Program-made: the position numbers and the translations under genes | Notes under the pieces: generated by a model | What the model was told of the DNA's origin: nothing | The model's input: the letters and a program-made list of their open reading frames with translations, nothing else | Database searches by the model: none | Part shown: one piece after another, positions 56,990-64,000 of the stretch | How the letters are laid out: every line of letters begins with the position of its first letter | How positions within the stretch are numbered: position 1 is the stretch's first letter | NCBI GenBank assembly: GCA_004017535.1 | Contig: SAJS01000001.1 | Span: 1 to 64,000 of the forward strand | Length of the DNA stretch: 64,000 nucleotides | Reading direction: 5' to 3' | Source of the DNA: Mesorhizobium sp. | GTDB lineage: Bacteria > Pseudomonadota > Alphaproteobacteria > Rhizobiales > Rhizobiaceae

Positions 56990-58594
56990 TCATCCCGTCG
57001 TCCCGTGCAGGCGGTCGAGCCGACGCAACAACTCCGTTGGCACCTGCTCGGCGGTGCGCCACGCGCCAGCGAAGATCGTGCCGCTGTTGCCGTCCAGCGT
57101 GATCACCGCCCCGGGGTCCAGCCATTCCTCGCCGAAACCGATCCGCCCGCCGGGCTCGTCAATGCGCATGGCCTCGCAGCCGACGAGACAGACCTTGCCG
57201 AGCTGCCGCGCGACCACGGCCGCGTGGGACGTGCGCGCGCCGTGCCGGGTGAGCAGGCCCCGCACGCGGTCGATCAGCGCGACGTCGTGCGTCTCGGCGT
57301 TCTCCCGTGCCAGGATCGCCGGTTTTCCCGCCGCCTCGGCCGCCGCGACCTGCTCCTCGTTGAGCGCGACCACACCGCTGGCGACGCCGCTAGAGGCGGT
57401 CGCGGCATGGCCGAGCGTCGCCGCCGCCGCGCCGTCCTCGGCCACGATGACGCGCGTGGTCAGCGCGGCCGCGTCGAGGCCGGCGGTACGGCTGCGCGCG
57501 GTGTCGCGGTCGATCAGTCCCTCGTCCGCCATGTCGAGAGCGATGCGGGCCGCCGCCTGGGGCGTGCGCTTGCCCTCGCGGGTCTGCAGCAGGAAGAGCT
57601 TGCCGTCCTCGACGGTGAACTCGAAATCCTGCATGTCGCCGAAATGCCGCTCGAGCGCCTTGGTCGCCTCGACCAGCTCCTCCCAGACGCGCGGGGCGAT
57701 CGCGGCCAGCCGGTCGTGGCCCTGCGCGCTGCGTCGGCCGCTGACCACGTCCTCGCCCTGCGCGTTGAACAGGAAATCGACCCAAGGGGCAGGATCCCCG
57801 TCGCTGGGGTTGCGGGTGAAGCCGACCCCGGCCCCGGACAGTCCTCCCGCGTTGCCGAACACCATGCGCTGGACCGTCACCGCCGTGCCCATGCAATGGC
57901 TCAATCCGCGCATCTCGCGATAGGCGGCTGCCTTGGCGCTCGACCAGGAGCGGAACACCGCCGCGATCGCCGCCTGCAACTGCGCGACGGCGTCCTGTGG
58001 AAAGGCCTCCTGCGTCAGCCGCCGGTAGGTTTCCAGATGCCGCTGCGCGAGATCGCGCAGCGCGGCGAAGTCCAGCGCGCGCTCATCCTCGCCCATGCGC
58101 ACCTGGTCGAGATCAGCCTCGAACGCGGCCGCTTCGATGCCCGCCACCACCTCGCCATAGCCGGCTATCAGGCGGCGATAGGCATCCCAGGCCAGCCGCG
58201 GATTGCCGGTTGATCGGATCAGCCCCGGCAGCGTCGCGTCGGTGAGGCCGATATTGAGCAGTGTCTCCATCATCCCCGGCATCGACACCGGCGCCCCGGA
58301 GCGGACGGACAGGAGAAGCGGCCGGCGCGGATCGCCGAAGCGCAGCCCGGCCGCGGCTTCGAGCCGCGTCAACGCATCGCGCCAGAGCGCGGGCGTGACT
58401 GCTTCCGGATGGGCGCAGAGGCTGGTGCCCAGCACGAAAGCCGGCGGCACATTCAGCCCAAGCGCCGCCATCCGCGCGAGATTGTAGGCCTTGAAGCCCA
58501 TCGTCTCGGGCGAGGCCGCCTTGGCGAGCGGCGCGCCGGGCACGATGAGGCCAGCCGCTCCTTGTGCCGGAATGCCCATCGACGCGTCGTTCAC
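56990..58594 (-). CDS. Pyruvate-phosphate-dikinase-like protein lacking the PEP/pyruvate domain
   Basis: A 534-residue homologue of the first two domains of PPDK (about 880 residues). ATP-binding parts are LLLSVRSGAPVSMPGMMETL, VQRMVFGNAGGLSGAGVGFT, RNPSDGD, FNAQGEDVVSG and MQDFEFTVEDGKLFLLQTRE. The swivelling phosphohistidine domain has GLLTRHGARTSHAAVVARQL with the phosphorylatable H457 in TSH. The protein ends shortly after ITLDGNSGTIFAG, where PPDK continues into its TIM barrel. The N-terminal GGKG loop is changed to GFKA. So it could form a phospho-His from ATP but has no acceptor domain of its own. The start is GTG at 58594, overlapping the partner gene as GTGA. Confidence 0.85.
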   Translation of the reverse strand: MNDASMGIPAQGAAGLIVPGAPLAKAASPETMGFKAYNLARMAALGLNVPPAFVLGTSLCAHPEAVTPALWRDALTRLEAAAGLRFGDPRRPLLLSVRSGAPVSMPGMMETLLNIGLTDATLPGLIRSTGNPRLAWDAYRRLIAGYGEVVAGIEAAAFEADLDQVRMGEDERALDFAALRDLAQRHLETYRRLTQEAFPQDAVAQLQAAIAAVFRSWSSAKAAAYREMRGLSHCMGTAVTVQRMVFGNAGGLSGAGVGFTRNPSDGDPAPWVDFLFNAQGEDVVSGRRSAQGHDRLAAIAPRVWEELVEATKALERHFGDMQDFEFTVEDGKLFLLQTREGKRTPQAAARIALDMADEGLIDRDTARSRTAGLDAAALTTRVIVAEDGAAAATLGHAATASSGVASGVVALNEEQVAAAEAAGKPAILARENAETHDVALIDRVRGLLTRHGARTSHAAVVARQLGKVCLVGCEAMRIDEPGGRIGFGEEWLDPGAVITLDGNSGTIFAGAWRTAEQVPTELLRRLDRLHGTTG

Positions 58595-60552
58595 GCCCGT
58601 CTCCCCTGATGGTCCGCACCGACCCGCGTGAAGACCAGGCCGCGCATTGCGTAGCCGGTGCGCAGCAGCGCGTCGGTGGATGCCTCCAGCGCGGCCGCGA
58701 AATCGGTGCCGAGGCTGAGCGCGGCGGCGTCCGATACGTGGCGCACGAACAGCCGCCTGACATCGCGGGTCAGCGCGTCGCAAAGCTTCTCGGCATTGAC
58801 CACCCGCCAGCAGGCGGCCAGGAATTCATCCTGATCCTCCGCAAGGCTCGCTTCGTTGAGCGTGCGCGCCACGGCAAGCGCCTTGACGTGATCCTGCGCC
58901 GCGTCGAGCACCTTGTCGGCCAGCCGGCGCAGCGCGGCGCGCAATTCCTCGCTCCAGCCATGATGGTTGTGCTCGGCGATCAGCGACAGGACGAAAACGG
59001 CCTCCTCGAGCTCGTCCGCCGCATCGTCGGCGCATTCGATCAGCCGCAGGAAGGGCAGCCAGCGCGCGTTGCCCGCGGCCTGGTCGCGCAGGCGCATCAC
59101 CAGATGATCGGCCTTGCGTTCCCAGACCTTGGCGCGCTCCGAGAGCTTTCGCGCCGCCTTGACGTCCGTTTCATGACCATGGGCCAACGCATCGCGAACG
59201 CCCTCCGCCAGCGCCTGGCAAAAGGCGGCGTGCTCACCGAGCAGGGCGAATTCGTCCCGGTGGCGGCCGACATGGCGCGACAGAAGCAGCCGGATCTGGT
59301 CGGCGACCAGGGCGGCAGTCTGGCCCGCCTGCATGGCATTGGAGGAAAGCACCAGCGCTTCGGTCAGGAAATCCCGCGCCTCGGCCTCGCCCAGGACGCC
59401 GTCCAGCCGGTCGCCGACGCGAAAGTGGTCCGGCGACAGCGCTTCCATCGCGTCGAAGACCAACTGCTCGGCCCCGGCCATGAGCCAGCCCATATGGCCT
59501 GCCTCGCGATGGGCCGCCTCGGTCAGCACCGCGACGGAGAGCGGCTTGGCCACCAGCCGGTTCAGCCGCTTGCGCGCCCGGTTCCAGTCGATCAGGAAGA
59601 CGATGCGCGCGCCCAGCCCCTCAAGGACGGCGTCCGCCGCCCCGGCATCGGCGCAATCGAAACGTGCCGTGCCGACGACATAGTCGGCGCCTGCGTTCAG
59701 CCCGGCGCTGCGCCGCGCGCCGACGCCCGACCATTGCGCACCGATTTCCGACAAGAGTTCCTGGAAGAAAGCGAAGCGCCGCTCGTGCAGATCCGAATAG
59801 GTGAGCGTGATCGAAAGGCCTTCCATCTGGACGACCAGCACATGCGCGTCGTTGGTGCCGATGTCGTTCTGGATGAGCAGCCGCGCTCCGTCGCGGGTCG
59901 CCGCGGTGTCGAGGCCGGGATGGTCGAATTTGAGCTTCCGCGTGCGGTTCAGCCCGCGCATGAACGCGGCGACCCGAGGGCGGTCGCCGGCATCGAGCTG
60001 CCAGACATGGGCGCCGTCGACAGTGTCGTCGGACATGTCGGCCGCCATCCGGTTCAGGCTCTTGTGCAGATCCATCACCAGAATGTGGAATGTATCGTCA
60101 TCGCCGCGACTCCCGCCGGTCAGCGCGACCATCTGGGCGTCGTCGAGCACGCCCGCGTTCAACCGGTCCAGCCAATCGCACCAGTGGCCGACTCGCGCCA
60201 GCAGTGCCAGGTGGGCGGCATCCGCGCTGCCCTCCAGCGGGCGGGCCATCAGGCGGATGTCGTCGCCGAGCAGCTTGCCCAGTCGAGGCAGGTCGGGAAG
60301 ATGCAGCTTCCCGCCCTCCGACCAGGCCGCTTCCTGCATCTCCAGCATCCAGGGCGCGTTGGCATGCGCGGCGGCATAGTCGCGGCGCAGATCGGCCAGC
60401 GGGGCTGAGCCATCGGCGGCATGGGCAGCGGCAGCCTGGAGGGCGGTCAGCGCGAATTTCAGCCGGTCATTGGCCGCGAGCGCGCTCTTTATCCGGGCCG
60501 GCAGGAGCAGTTTCGATTGACCGAGCGCGGCGACGACATCCACCTTTTCCAT
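58591..60552 (-). CDS. Large protein with C-terminal PhoU/DUF47-like helical region
   Basis: A 653-residue soluble protein, not assignable as a whole. Residues about 430-640 form a helical region with PhoU/DUF47-like features: ERAKVWERKADHLVMRLRDQ (E-X-KAD), then LPFLRLIECADDAADELEEA (the D-X2-D-X2-E pattern). Residues about 1-430 contain HILVMDLHKSLNRMAADMSD, LLIQNDIGTNDAHVLVVQME and VVGTARFDCADAGAADAVLE; no family recognised. It is translated just before the truncated dikinase (GTGA overlap), so the two very likely work together. One reading is that it binds the molecule that accepts phosphate from the dikinase. Two palindromes upstream suggest regulation. Confidence 0.7.
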   Translation of the reverse strand: MEKVDVVAALGQSKLLLPARIKSALAANDRLKFALTALQAAAAHAADGSAPLADLRRDYAAAHANAPWMLEMQEAAWSEGGKLHLPDLPRLGKLLGDDIRLMARPLEGSADAAHLALLARVGHWCDWLDRLNAGVLDDAQMVALTGGSRGDDDTFHILVMDLHKSLNRMAADMSDDTVDGAHVWQLDAGDRPRVAAFMRGLNRTRKLKFDHPGLDTAATRDGARLLIQNDIGTNDAHVLVVQMEGLSITLTYSDLHERRFAFFQELLSEIGAQWSGVGARRSAGLNAGADYVVGTARFDCADAGAADAVLEGLGARIVFLIDWNRARKRLNRLVAKPLSVAVLTEAAHREAGHMGWLMAGAEQLVFDAMEALSPDHFRVGDRLDGVLGEAEARDFLTEALVLSSNAMQAGQTAALVADQIRLLLSRHVGRHRDEFALLGEHAAFCQALAEGVRDALAHGHETDVKAARKLSERAKVWERKADHLVMRLRDQAAGNARWLPFLRLIECADDAADELEEAVFVLSLIAEHNHHGWSEELRAALRRLADKVLDAAQDHVKALAVARTLNEASLAEDQDEFLAACWRVVNAEKLCDALTRDVRRLFVRHVSDAAALSLGTDFAAALEASTDALLRTGYAMRGLVFTRVGADHQGRRA

Positions 60553-60982
60553 CTGTCAGCCATCCATCCTGTCGTGAGGCCTTGCGGTCCCGCTCATTGC
60601 CGGTTCATCCTTGTTCGATAGTTCTGCGAAATCATGAGCCGACTCATGAAAGGACTTCGAAGAATTGTGACAATCTTGTCATGATGAATTTACTCCGGGA
60701 CCAAGGCTCGACCATTGATCTGGCGCAAATGACTTGAAGAAGATTGTCAGGCGCGCGATTGCGCCGCTAAAGAGGCTGCGATGATGAATAGCGCCCGGGA
60801 GCAATGCGCTTCGGTTCATCGGTTGGATTTGTGAAAGGGGCTGCCGGTACGAGCCGGGGCAGGCGGCGGCGCCAGGACAGGATCGCGGGAGCGCGATAAG
60901 CCCCTGTCTCTCTGATCTGGCTGACCTGCGCAATCCGGCCGGAAGGTTACTGCGAAGGCGCGGCGAACGTCATTGCTCTGAT
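60553..60982. other. Gene-free stretch between the cassette and dapE cluster
   Basis: This 430-bp region holds the promoter side of the DUF47-like gene with two palindromes (60632-60649, 60668-60681) in AT-rich DNA. On the other side lies the end of the membrane-protein gene. No coding frame is convincing. Confidence 0.5.
60632..60681. promoter_or_regulatory. Two palindromes upstream of the dikinase-like cassette
   Basis: TCATGAG-CCGA-CTCATGA (60632-60649) and TGACAA-TC-TTGTCA (60668-60681) lie 80-130 bp before the DUF47-like start codon, with centres 34 bp apart. They look like operators for two regulators or two sites of one. No regulator gene is adjacent. Confidence 0.5.
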
Positions 60983-61588
60983 TTAGGTTCCGGCGTCGCC
61001 GGGTATGTCGATGCCGAGCAGCGCCTGCAGGCCGAACAGGACGAGCAGCGAGGCGATGAACATGCCGACAAAGACGGCGGTGCCCACGGCGGCGCCCTTG
61101 CCGATCGACGCGTTGGTCATGCGCCAGGTCAGCAGCGCCGACAGCGCGAACAGGAACAGCGAGACAAGGCTGTTGACGTCGTTGTTGGAAGGCAGGAACA
61201 GCCTGAGCAGCGCCGAGGGCAGCATCAGCCAGGCGATGATCGCCGACGCCCAGTTGGAGGCGACGACATAGTGGACGAAGCGGCCGCCGATGCCGGCGCG
61301 CGGCGCGACCACCGCCAGCGCCACCAGCGGCAGCACCCAGGAGCCGATATCCACCGTCGCCAGCCTGATCAGCATGCCGAGGCGCCCGGCGAAGGCCTCC
61401 GGATCTCCGATCTCATTGGCGATCCCTACCCAGCCGACGATCAGCGCCGGCGCCGCCACGACGATGGCGAAGAAGGAATTCCAGAAACCGTCCGCCGAAA
61501 GGTCGAGCAGGCGCAGCCCGTCGGCCTTGCCGAACATCAGCCGCCAGGCGCCGGCCAGCGAAGCGTAGGTTTCGTCCGCCGATAGCAT
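60983..61588 (-). CDS. Multi-pass membrane protein (YIP1-like) next to dapE
   Basis: A 201-residue protein with five hydrophobic helices: FWNSFFAIVVAAPALIVGWV, DIGSWVLPLVALAVVAPRAG, VASNWASAIIAWLMLPSALL, VSLFLFALSALLTWRMTNAS and AVGTAVFVGMFIASLLVLFG. The arrangement resembles the Yip1-like family in alphaproteobacteria, of unknown function. The start may be ATG 61588 or GTG 61594; the latter would share GTGA with the dapE stop. It is in an operon with dapE. Confidence 0.72.
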   Translation of the reverse strand: MLSADETYASLAGAWRLMFGKADGLRLLDLSADGFWNSFFAIVVAAPALIVGWVGIANEIGDPEAFAGRLGMLIRLATVDIGSWVLPLVALAVVAPRAGIGGRFVHYVVASNWASAIIAWLMLPSALLRLFLPSNNDVNSLVSLFLFALSALLTWRMTNASIGKGAAVGTAVFVGMFIASLLVLFGLQALLGIDIPGDAGT

Positions 61589-61590
61589 GG

Positions 61591-62790
61591 TCACGAAAGG
61601 CCTTTTGCGAACCAGTCTTCGATGAAGCGTTCGTAGATTTGCGTCAGCGTCTCGAGGTCGGCAAGCGCGACGCGCTCGTCCACCATATGCATGGTCTTGC
61701 CGACCAGCCCGAACTCGACCACCGGGCAATAATCCTTGATGAAGCGCGCGTCCGACGTGCCGCCGGAGGTGGAGAGCGCCGGCGTCCTGCCGACCACCGC
61801 CTTGACGGAGCTGCTCAGGGTGTCGATCAGCCTGTCGTCGCGGGTGAGGAAGACGTGGCTCGGCCGGTCGCGCCAGACAAGCTCGTAGTCGACCGGCGTC
61901 TTCTTGCCCGGCCGGTATTTCCTGCGGCCGGCCGCCTGGTCGAGCCGGTTGTGGATCTGGGCCTGTATCGTCTCCGAGTCCCATGTGTCGTTGAAGCGGA
62001 TGTTGAACGTCGCCGTCGCCTTGGCCGGGATGACGTTGGTCGCCGGATTGCCGACATCGATCGACGTCACTTCGAGATTGGTCGGCTGGAAATCCTTCGT
62101 TCCCTTGTCGAAAACGGGATGGAGCAGCGCGTCGACCAGGCTCATCAGGCCGCGCACCGGATTGTCGGCAAGCTGCGGATAGGCGGCATGGCCCTGGCGT
62201 CCGTTGACGGTCACGGTGCCAGACAGCGAGCCGCGCCTCCCGATCTTGATCATGTCGCCAAGCGCATCCGGATTGGTCGGCTCGCCGACGATCGAGGCGT
62301 CCCACTTCTCGCCCTTGGCGGCCGCCCAGTCGAGCAGCTTGGTGGTGCCGTTGATCGCCGGCCCTTCCTCGTCGCCGGTGATGAGCAGCGAGACCGAGCC
62401 TTTCGGGCCGCCGTTTTTCCCCACGTGGCGCGCCACCGCGGCGATGAAGCAGGCGATGCCGCCCTTCATGTCGACGGCGCCGCGGCCATACATCTCGCCT
62501 TTGGCGATCTCGGCGGCGAAGGGGGGATGCGTCCACGCTGATTCGTCGCCCACCGGCACGACATCGGTATGGCCGGCAAACATCAGATGCGGGCCGTTGC
62601 CCGAGCGCCGCGCATAGAGGTTTTCGATGTCCGGCGTGCCGTCTTCCGAGAAGACTGGACGCTCGACCGAAAAGCCGAGCGGCTTCAGCATGTCCTCCAG
62701 CGCGGCGAGCGCCCCACCTTCTGCGGGTGTCACGGACGGACAGCGGATCAGGACGGCAAGATTCGCGGCGGGATCGGTCGGCAATGTCAT
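61591..62790 (-). CDS. dapE: Succinyl-diaminopimelate desuccinylase
   Basis: A 399-residue zinc amidohydrolase (M20) in lysine and diaminopimelate synthesis. It begins [20 protein letters not shown] followed by TPAEGGAL. Metal ligands are in [14 protein letters not shown] (His, Asp), [11 protein letters not shown] (bridging Asp) and [20 protein letters not shown] (catalytic and metal Glu pair). [20 protein letters not shown] and [14 protein letters not shown] are further blocks. The ATG at 62790 fits the family; the reading from GTG 62826 adds twelve doubtful residues. Confidence 0.96.
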   Translation of the reverse strand: MTLPTDPAANLAVLIRCPSVTPAEGGALAALEDMLKPLGFSVERPVFSEDGTPDIENLYARRSGNGPHLMFAGHTDVVPVGDESAWTHPPFAAEIAKGEMYGRGAVDMKGGIACFIAAVARHVGKNGGPKGSVSLLITGDEEGPAINGTTKLLDWAAAKGEKWDASIVGEPTNPDALGDMIKIGRRGSLSGTVTVNGRQGHAAYPQLADNPVRGLMSLVDALLHPVFDKGTKDFQPTNLEVTSIDVGNPATNVIPAKATATFNIRFNDTWDSETIQAQIHNRLDQAAGRRKYRPGKKTPVDYELVWRDRPSHVFLTRDDRLIDTLSSSVKAVVGRTPALSTSGGTSDARFIKDYCPVVEFGLVGKTMHMVDERVALADLETLTQIYERFIEDWFAKGLS

Positions 62791-62912
62791 GGGCAAAGCG
62801 ATAGTCGAAAGCGTTTGTCGTGTCACGGTGGCAGATCATCGCCGGTCATGCCGCCGACAATATGGTTTTCATCACGTATAAATGCATGTTGCGAGCCAGA
62901 TGAGGACAATGC

Positions 62913-63947
62913 GTGGCCAGCGAAACAAGCACCATCGCGATAGCCGGCGCCGGCAGCATCGGCTGCTATGTCGGCGGCTGCCTGGCGCTCGCCGGGCGCA
63001 AGGTCGTCTTCCTGGGCCGCGGCCGCGTCGTCGAGGCCATGCGAGAAAGCGGATTGCGGATCAGCGATCTTGACGGCCGCGACCGCAGCCTCGACGCGCA
63101 GGCGATTTCAGCCACCGACGATCCGGCGATCGCTCTGCGCGAGGCGGACGTCATCCTGGTGACGGTGAAGAGCGGCGCGACAGAGGAGATGGCCGGGCTG
63201 ATCGGCACTCATGGGCGCCCGGATGCCGTGGTGGTCAGCCTGCAGAACGGCGTCGACAATGCCGACCGGCTGCGCGACGCACTCCCTGGCCGGCGGGTGC
63301 TGACCGGCATGGTGATGTTCAACGTCGTCCAGTCGCCGGACGGCGAGCTGCCGTTCAGCATCCATCGCGCCAGCCAGGGCGAGGTGATGATCGACCATGG
63401 CGTCGGTGGCCTTGCCGAGCTGCTCGATGTCGACGGGCTTGCCGTCGAGGCGCGCGCCGACATGAAGGCGGTGCAGTGGAGCAAATTGCTGATGAACCTC
63501 AACAATGCCCTGGTGGCGCTCTCCGACCTGCCGCTGGCAAGCCAACTGGCCGACCGGAGCTGGCGCGTGATCCTGGCCGCCCAGGTCGACGAGGCGCTGG
63601 CCGCGATGAGGGCGGCGGGGATAGCGCCGGCGCGCATCACCGGCCTTCCGCCGGCGCTGCTGCCGAAAGTGCTGCGGCTGCCCGATTGGCTGTTCGGCCT
63701 CCTGGCGCGCCGCATGCTGGCGATCGACCCTCAGGCGCGTTCGTCGATGTGGGATGATCTCAAACGCGGCCGTCCGACGGAGATCGGCGAATTGCAGGGC
63801 GCGGTCATTCGCCTGGCCAGGCAGGCCGGCATCCCGACGCCGATGAACGAACGGGTCACGGCTCTGGTGCGTCAGGCCGAGGCGGAAAAGCGCGGTCCCC
63901 CAGGCCTCGGGCCAGATGCGGTCAGCGCAGTTCCAGGAAAAGTGTGA
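62913..63947 (+). CDS. panE: Ketopantoate reductase family protein
   Basis: A 344-residue NADPH-dependent enzyme reducing 2-dehydropantoate to pantoate in the pathway to coenzyme A. The N-terminal Rossmann motif is IAIAGAGSIGCYVGGCLALA. VILVTVKSGATEEMAGLIG, VVSLQNGVDNADRL, the lysine-containing WSKLLMNLNNAL and SMWDDLKRGRPTEIGELQGA (active-site Ser/Asp region) match PanE/ApbA. The start is GTG at 62913, after GAGGA. The last ten or so residues (SAVPGKV) are encoded by a REP-like repeat that also supplies the stop. It is divergent from dapE. Confidence 0.85.
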   Translation: MASETSTIAIAGAGSIGCYVGGCLALAGRKVVFLGRGRVVEAMRESGLRISDLDGRDRSLDAQAISATDDPAIALREADVILVTVKSGATEEMAGLIGTHGRPDAVVVSLQNGVDNADRLRDALPGRRVLTGMVMFNVVQSPDGELPFSIHRASQGEVMIDHGVGGLAELLDVDGLAVEARADMKAVQWSKLLMNLNNALVALSDLPLASQLADRSWRVILAAQVDEALAAMRAAGIAPARITGLPPALLPKVLRLPDWLFGLLARRMLAIDPQARSSMWDDLKRGRPTEIGELQGAVIRLARQAGIPTPMNERVTALVRQAEAEKRGPPGLGPDAVSAVPGKV

Positions 63948-64000
63948 GCGGTTTTCCGTCCGGAATTGCGCAAAAACAAAAGGATAGACCGGTTCGCCGT
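63925..64000 (+). repeat. REP-like intergenic repeat, copy 4 (cut by window edge)
   Basis: Begins GCGCAGTTCCAGGAAAAGTG, continues GAGCGGTTTTCCGTCCGGAA, TTGCGCAAAAACAAAAGG, ATAGACCGGTTCGCCGT and leaves the window. It matches copies 1-3. It starts inside the panE reading frame and provides its stop. Confidence 0.75.

Noticed and set aside
58564-60408. A 614-residue plus-strand frame opposite the DUF47-like gene.
   Set aside because: The minus frame is coupled by GTGA to a clear PPDK homologue and has recognisable helical motifs; the plus frame is Arg/Gln/His-rich noise.
60679-60933. An 84-residue minus-strand frame between the DUF47-like gene and the membrane protein.
   Set aside because: No ribosome site, no recognisable sequence, and it covers the palindromic promoter region.

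Overview
The window looks like chromosome of a Mesorhizobium-type alphaproteobacterium (Hyphomicrobiales, Phyllobacteriaceae). The evidence is high GC, rhizobial families (pmtA, DUF6481, PhoX, malate synthase G, ComM next to gshB, a def-fmt-truA-dapE neighbourhood) and several families of rhizobial intergenic palindromic repeats. I see no rRNA, tRNA, CRISPR array, phage or plasmid functions. The only transposase is the start of an IS5-type gene cut by the left edge.

Layout. 0-9.7 kb: IS5 fragment, an XRE regulator divergent from an exported SMP-30-like protein, a frameshifted EamA transporter, a small XRE regulator, a PAP2 phosphatase plus a small membrane protein, a Tat-exported PhoX phosphatase, a MarR-GNAT pair and a free-standing DUF2156 acyltransferase domain. 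9.7-20.9 kb: an ABC-2 exporter, a CDGSH iron-sulfur protein, a cupredoxin, a hydantoinase-type ATPase, malate synthase G, a DUF308 membrane protein with a TetR regulator and a palindromic operator, and comM. 21.2-28.5 kb: an AT-richer glycosyltransferase inserted after gshB, a GT2-GtrA pair divergent from a large GT-C-like membrane protein, and a GGDEF-EAL protein. 28.6-31.8 kb: a translationally coupled four-gene operon for oxidative galactose catabolism (sugar dehydrogenase, dgoK, dgoA, lactonase). 31.9-39 kb: an ATP-grasp enzyme, DUF1330, pyrF, an FMN reductase, pmtA, dnaJ and dnaK; dnaK has a recognisable RpoH promoter and a terminator. 39.3-45.2 kb: a sugar ABC importer divergent from its LacI regulator, with two identical operators, then an inositol-monophosphatase-family gene. 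45.3-53.9 kb: two luciferase-like monooxygenases, an arylamine N-acetyltransferase, an AI-2E-type membrane protein, a DUF6481 protein, a guanidinium exporter behind a guanidine-II riboswitch, a 41-residue basic peptide, a CDF metal transporter, a GFA protein and rmuC. 54-64 kb: def-fmt-GNAT-truA, then a two-gene cassette of unknown function, then a membrane protein with dapE and a divergent panE.

The cassette at 56990-60552 is the best candidate for something undescribed. It is a GTGA-coupled pair: a 653-residue protein with a PhoU/DUF47-like helical C-terminus, and a pyruvate-phosphate-dikinase homologue that keeps the ATP-binding and phosphohistidine domains but ends exactly where the PEP/pyruvate barrel should begin. 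It separates truA from dapE. A second notable signal is a pair of about 130-145 nt palindromic elements just after gtrA and pyrF. Their central sequences are nearly the same, while the outer and apical stems differ in sequence but keep pairing.

Small repeats are a theme: at least four copies of one REP-like element, two of a second hairpin family, a 124-nt cruciform and a perfect 21-bp inverted repeat. Several abut or supply the stop codons of neighbouring genes.
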